Assembly (NCBI GenBank): GCA_900128395.1
Contig: LT649882.1
Coordinates: 1 to 12,064, forward strand
DNA: 12,064 bases
From: Stramenopiles sp. TOSAG23-2
Taxonomy: Eukaryota > Sar
Direction of reading: 5' to 3'
Positions 9,535-12,064 of the stretch are shown here, piece after piece (the stretch's first letter is position 1; the number at the start of each line of letters is the position of its first letter). The translations under genes and the position numbers were made by a program. The notes beneath the pieces were generated by a model that was not told the DNA's origin, ran no database searches, and was given only the letters and a program-made list of their open reading frames with translations.

Positions 9535-9711
9535 TATGATTAGATGGTCAGATGGATGAGATGATAGTAGTGAGTAGTGAGTCTCTTGTTGTATATTTTG
9601 GTGTTTTGGTGTTTGGTGAGGTTTTTTTAATTCTTTTTTAATGTAGTACCTTCAGTTTTTAATGCTCTAATTATTAACACTAATACTCTGGAGTTAAATT
9701 TGTTTATATTT

Positions 9712-9717
9712 AATAAA
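9712..9717 (+). terminator. Possible AATAAA polyadenylation signal of the DENN gene, right arm
   Basis: Mirror of the 2348-2353 candidate. It is downstream of the DENN stop on the coding strand, in AT-rich DNA where chance matches are common. Confidence 0.3.
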
Positions 9718-9877
9718 ATAAAAAATAAAATACTAACCACAACATATAAATGCTTTTTATATTATTATGTGTTCTAACTACACCACGAAAAAAAGAATCT
9801 CTCATCTCTCTTCAAATCCTCTGCCCTTCTGCAGCTCCTCTTGTCGTCACATATAACTCATTAAAAATGTACTTCCT

Positions 9878-11620
9878 TTACCAATCCCCATTCACTGCAG
9901 CTTGTTTCTCTGCCGCTTCACGAAAATCTTTTTTAATATCTGCATATAATGGTGCTAAAAATGAATGTTCAAAATATTCCATATATGGTTTTAAACTAGT
10001 TTTATCCACATCAGAAATTTTCATACGTTTATTGCTACTATTACTTGTATCACCATCATCACCATTGATTGTATTCTTATGTAATGAAGAAGAAGATGAA
10101 TCTAATTCATCAGCTAATGATGCAACAGTTGGTGTTGTATGTGGATCCCATTCATCTACTTTAGTTGGATCAATTGGTACACAAACACGTCCTGTTTTTG
10201 GATGTACACACCATGGTGATTTCAATAAATGGTTTCTGTGCGTACTAACATTTACATCTAAACGTGGATAAACACTGTGCATGTTAAAATAAGAAAAATT
10301 TTGTTAGAACATATAAATGTACACAACGCAGTGATGGAACAGAAAAGTTCAACGATGACGACTCTAGATAGATAGATAAATAAATAGTACTTACTACATA
10401 AATATAATGCCATAATGCGCCGTTCTTAAATTACGTAAAGAATCACTAATTAAACGTCCTTTTCCTACTTTTTGTTGTTCTTTGTCACAATACAGTTGTA
10501 ATGTTTTTTTCAATTGTTCCCATCGTTGCCCTGCAGTTAAAGATTTATTTGAACGTTTTTCCCATTCTACTTTTAATGAGGATGCAATATCTTGTTGTGG
10601 TATATGGGATAAAATTTCATCGAAACCATTTGAATTACCACTTTCCAATAAACCTTGTCCAATTTTACCAGTACTTTCATCATTACCTTCACATACAAAT
10701 TTCACAAATTGTTCTTCCATGTATGGCAAGGAGCGTTCCAAGGATGGATGCAATGGGTATGTCAATGGTACACGGCTTGCACTACGTTCATTACCAGTCA
10801 CAACCGTTAAATAGTTGACAATTGCAGCACGGCTTTTATCATCTAATGTTCTTGCAGATTGATCGCATACCCAACAATGCACACCACGTCTACCACTAAA
10901 TATCCATAATAAATGTTTAAAATTGAAATCTTCACGTAATGCTTTATCGACTACTTTCACTGCCGTGGACATGAAATACCAACAATCTTTACCCATACCA
11001 CGTGATATATCTGCACCTTCTGCACCAACATCATCGTAATCGGTTAAATCGATATCAAATACCAATTCACGTTCTAATGGTTTGAATATATTAGAAGGTA
11101 TCATATCATGTTTGGATGGTTCATGGGAATAAACAGCACCAATATCAATTTTACGTGGTTGTTGTCGCATGATTTTTTTACGCATTTCCTCTGCATTTTT
11201 GAAATTTAAATAACGAATATAAACTTCTTCCCCACTTACATCCAATGTAAAGGATATCTCACGATGAAAAAAATATTCTGGTTGTCCCATTGTATCTTTC
11301 ATACCATATGTATTACCATATGATAACCAACGATACATTTCATTGTATGGAAATAGACTGTGATGTTTTTGTGTGTGTTTTTTTTTTGATTTGTGTTTGA
11401 TTATTTAATTTGTTAGTTTGATTGATTAATAATGGTTTTGTATGTATGGAATAGAATGAATAAATTGTAGAACTTACCGTGTATAATAAACATTTAATAA
11501 TTCTGCACTAAATTCTTGTGTACGTACTGTTTTAGGTACACTAGTTTCATCTGCCATATTCACATCTTCATCTTCGTTTTGTTGTTTTCCACCAGGTGAT
11601 GGTGCATTTACTAATTCCAT
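9878..11620 (-). CDS. PRIM1: DNA primase small (catalytic) subunit, right arm copy, three exons
   Basis: Mirror-image copy of 445-2187. Minus-strand exons 11620-11478, 11357-10395 and 10274-9878 encode the same 500-residue protein, with catalytic Asp149, Asp151 and Asp375 and the same reduced zinc site. It is complete, with its whole upstream region, so it would be functional if the duplication were real. Lack of any synonymous difference between two full gene copies means either a very recent event or, more simply, one locus read twice. Confidence 0.95.
10275..10394 (-). other. Primase intron 2, right arm
   Basis: Mirror of 1671-1790: on the minus strand the GTAAGT donor starts at 10394 and the acceptor ends at 10275. 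Branch-like box at 10302-10309. Confidence 0.93.
11358..11477 (-). other. Primase intron 1, right arm
   Basis: Mirror of 588-707: on the minus strand the GTAAGT donor starts at 11477 and the acceptor ends at 11358. Branch-like box at 11411-11417. Confidence 0.93.
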
Positions 11621-12064
11621 AATTTTTTTTAATAATTATTTTTTTGAAAATGATTTAATTTTTTTTTTAAATATAATTTGTTTAATATTAATAAAGTTTG
11701 GATCCTTACAAATAATTCACCACACACAAACACACGTACAAAGACACGTATAATAATTGAATATATATGATAAATATGTTTTTTTCTTTATTGATCTATA
11801 TTGATCTATCCTCGCTTTGCACATTATATATGTATGTATCTATGTCATATATATAGTTTGATTGAAATTGTTTGTTTTTTCAAAATGTATCGAGTATTTT
11901 AATTATTATTTATACTAGTTAGATTGTTATCTCATGTATTTGTCGATATAAACTAGTCGATGGAATGTAGTACTCGATTCATTAAACTACATTTGGTTTG
12001 AATCTTTGCCGCGAAAAATGAAAAAAGTTGAAAAATTTAATAATGGCGATTTCAACCTATCAAA
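11621..12064 (-). promoter_or_regulatory. Primase upstream region, right arm
   Basis: Mirror of 1-444, with the E2F/MBF-like site at 12005-12016, the tandem 10-mers at 11790-11809 and the TA run at 11847-11855. No coding frame is seen. The window ends here without telomeric repeats or any sequence not also present at the left end. Confidence 0.55.
12005..12016 (-). promoter_or_regulatory. E2F/MBF-like site upstream of primase, right arm
   Basis: Mirror of 49-60: TTTGCCGCGAAA on the plus strand, holding the same overlapping pair of TTTSSCGS matches. Confidence 0.45.

Larger units (their letters stand above)
9453..9877. other. Convergent intergenic region, right arm (two 3' UTRs)
   Basis: Mirror of 2188-2612, lying between the DENN stop and the primase stop. 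It opens with a T-run and a GA-rich tract (9466-9534), followed by GGTGTTTT-type units (about 9596-9619) and AT-rich DNA. A plus-strand AATAAA lies at 9712-9717. No gene is seen. Confidence 0.6.
1..12064. repeat. Perfect palindrome (two 6032-bp inverted arms, no spacer)
   Basis: Bases 1-6032 are the reverse complement of 6033-12064. The first and last 20 bases pair exactly, all splice sites and coding frames recur at 12065-i on the other strand, and the encoded proteins are identical. No mismatch turned up in the parts compared by eye, though not every base was checked. The axis is between 6032 and 6033. The repeat is centred in the window to the base, so the contig itself is probably the palindrome rather than a slice of something longer. 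No telomere-like repeats, transposase or terminal target duplication are seen at the ends. A fold-back copying or assembly artefact fits best; a genuine recent inverted duplication is the alternative. Confidence 0.97.

Noticed and set aside
1-12064. A transposon or viral genome with giant terminal inverted repeats
   Set aside because: There is no unique central segment, transposase, integrase, capsid or viral polymerase. The content is two intron-bearing cellular housekeeping-type genes.
1-12064. A complete natural linear palindromic minichromosome
   Set aside because: No telomeric repeats at either end, and the DENN gene is decapitated at the axis.
1-12064. tRNA, rRNA, CRISPR arrays
   Set aside because: No cloverleaf-like boxes, rRNA-like conserved blocks or spaced direct repeats were seen on either strand.

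Overview
The window is one inverted repeat. Bases 1-6032 and 6033-12064 are reverse complements of each other with no spacer, and the axis lies in a (TA)9 run at 6024-6041. Every open frame recurs at the mirrored coordinate (i pairs with 12065-i) on the other strand with an identical protein. Spot checks of both ends, the centre, the splice sites and the intergenic region found no mismatch. The unique content is therefore about 6 kb, shown twice.

The DNA is nuclear and eukaryotic. It is strongly AT-rich, and both genes carry short introns (120, 120 and 121 nt) with GTAAGT donors, CAG acceptors and, in most, a CTAAC branch-like box. Homopolymeric Asn and Gln runs occur and the genetic code looks standard. 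Intron style and protein resemblance suggest a fungus, perhaps an early-diverging AT-rich lineage, but this is inference and I cannot name a taxon.

Layout of one arm, read 1 to 6032: a non-coding leader with an E2F/MBF-like site (1-444); a complete three-exon gene for the catalytic (small) subunit of DNA primase, 500 aa (445-2187, +); a convergent, CT-rich intergenic region (2188-2612); and a DENN-domain protein with tandem IQ motifs on the minus strand (2613-5965). The DENN gene is cut at its 5' end by the palindrome axis: the axis falls in an intron just upstream of the uDENN exon, so neither copy has a start codon or promoter. The right arm repeats this in mirror image (DENN + at 6100-9452, primase - at 9878-11620).

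The two genes have unrelated roles: replication priming in the nucleus, and presumably Rab GTPase activation on membranes. The most notable points are the exact, self-centred palindrome (most simply a fold-back amplification, library or assembly product, less likely a real inverted duplication), the primase lacking most of the conserved zinc-binding cysteines, and a DENN protein carrying a myosin-like array of IQ motifs.
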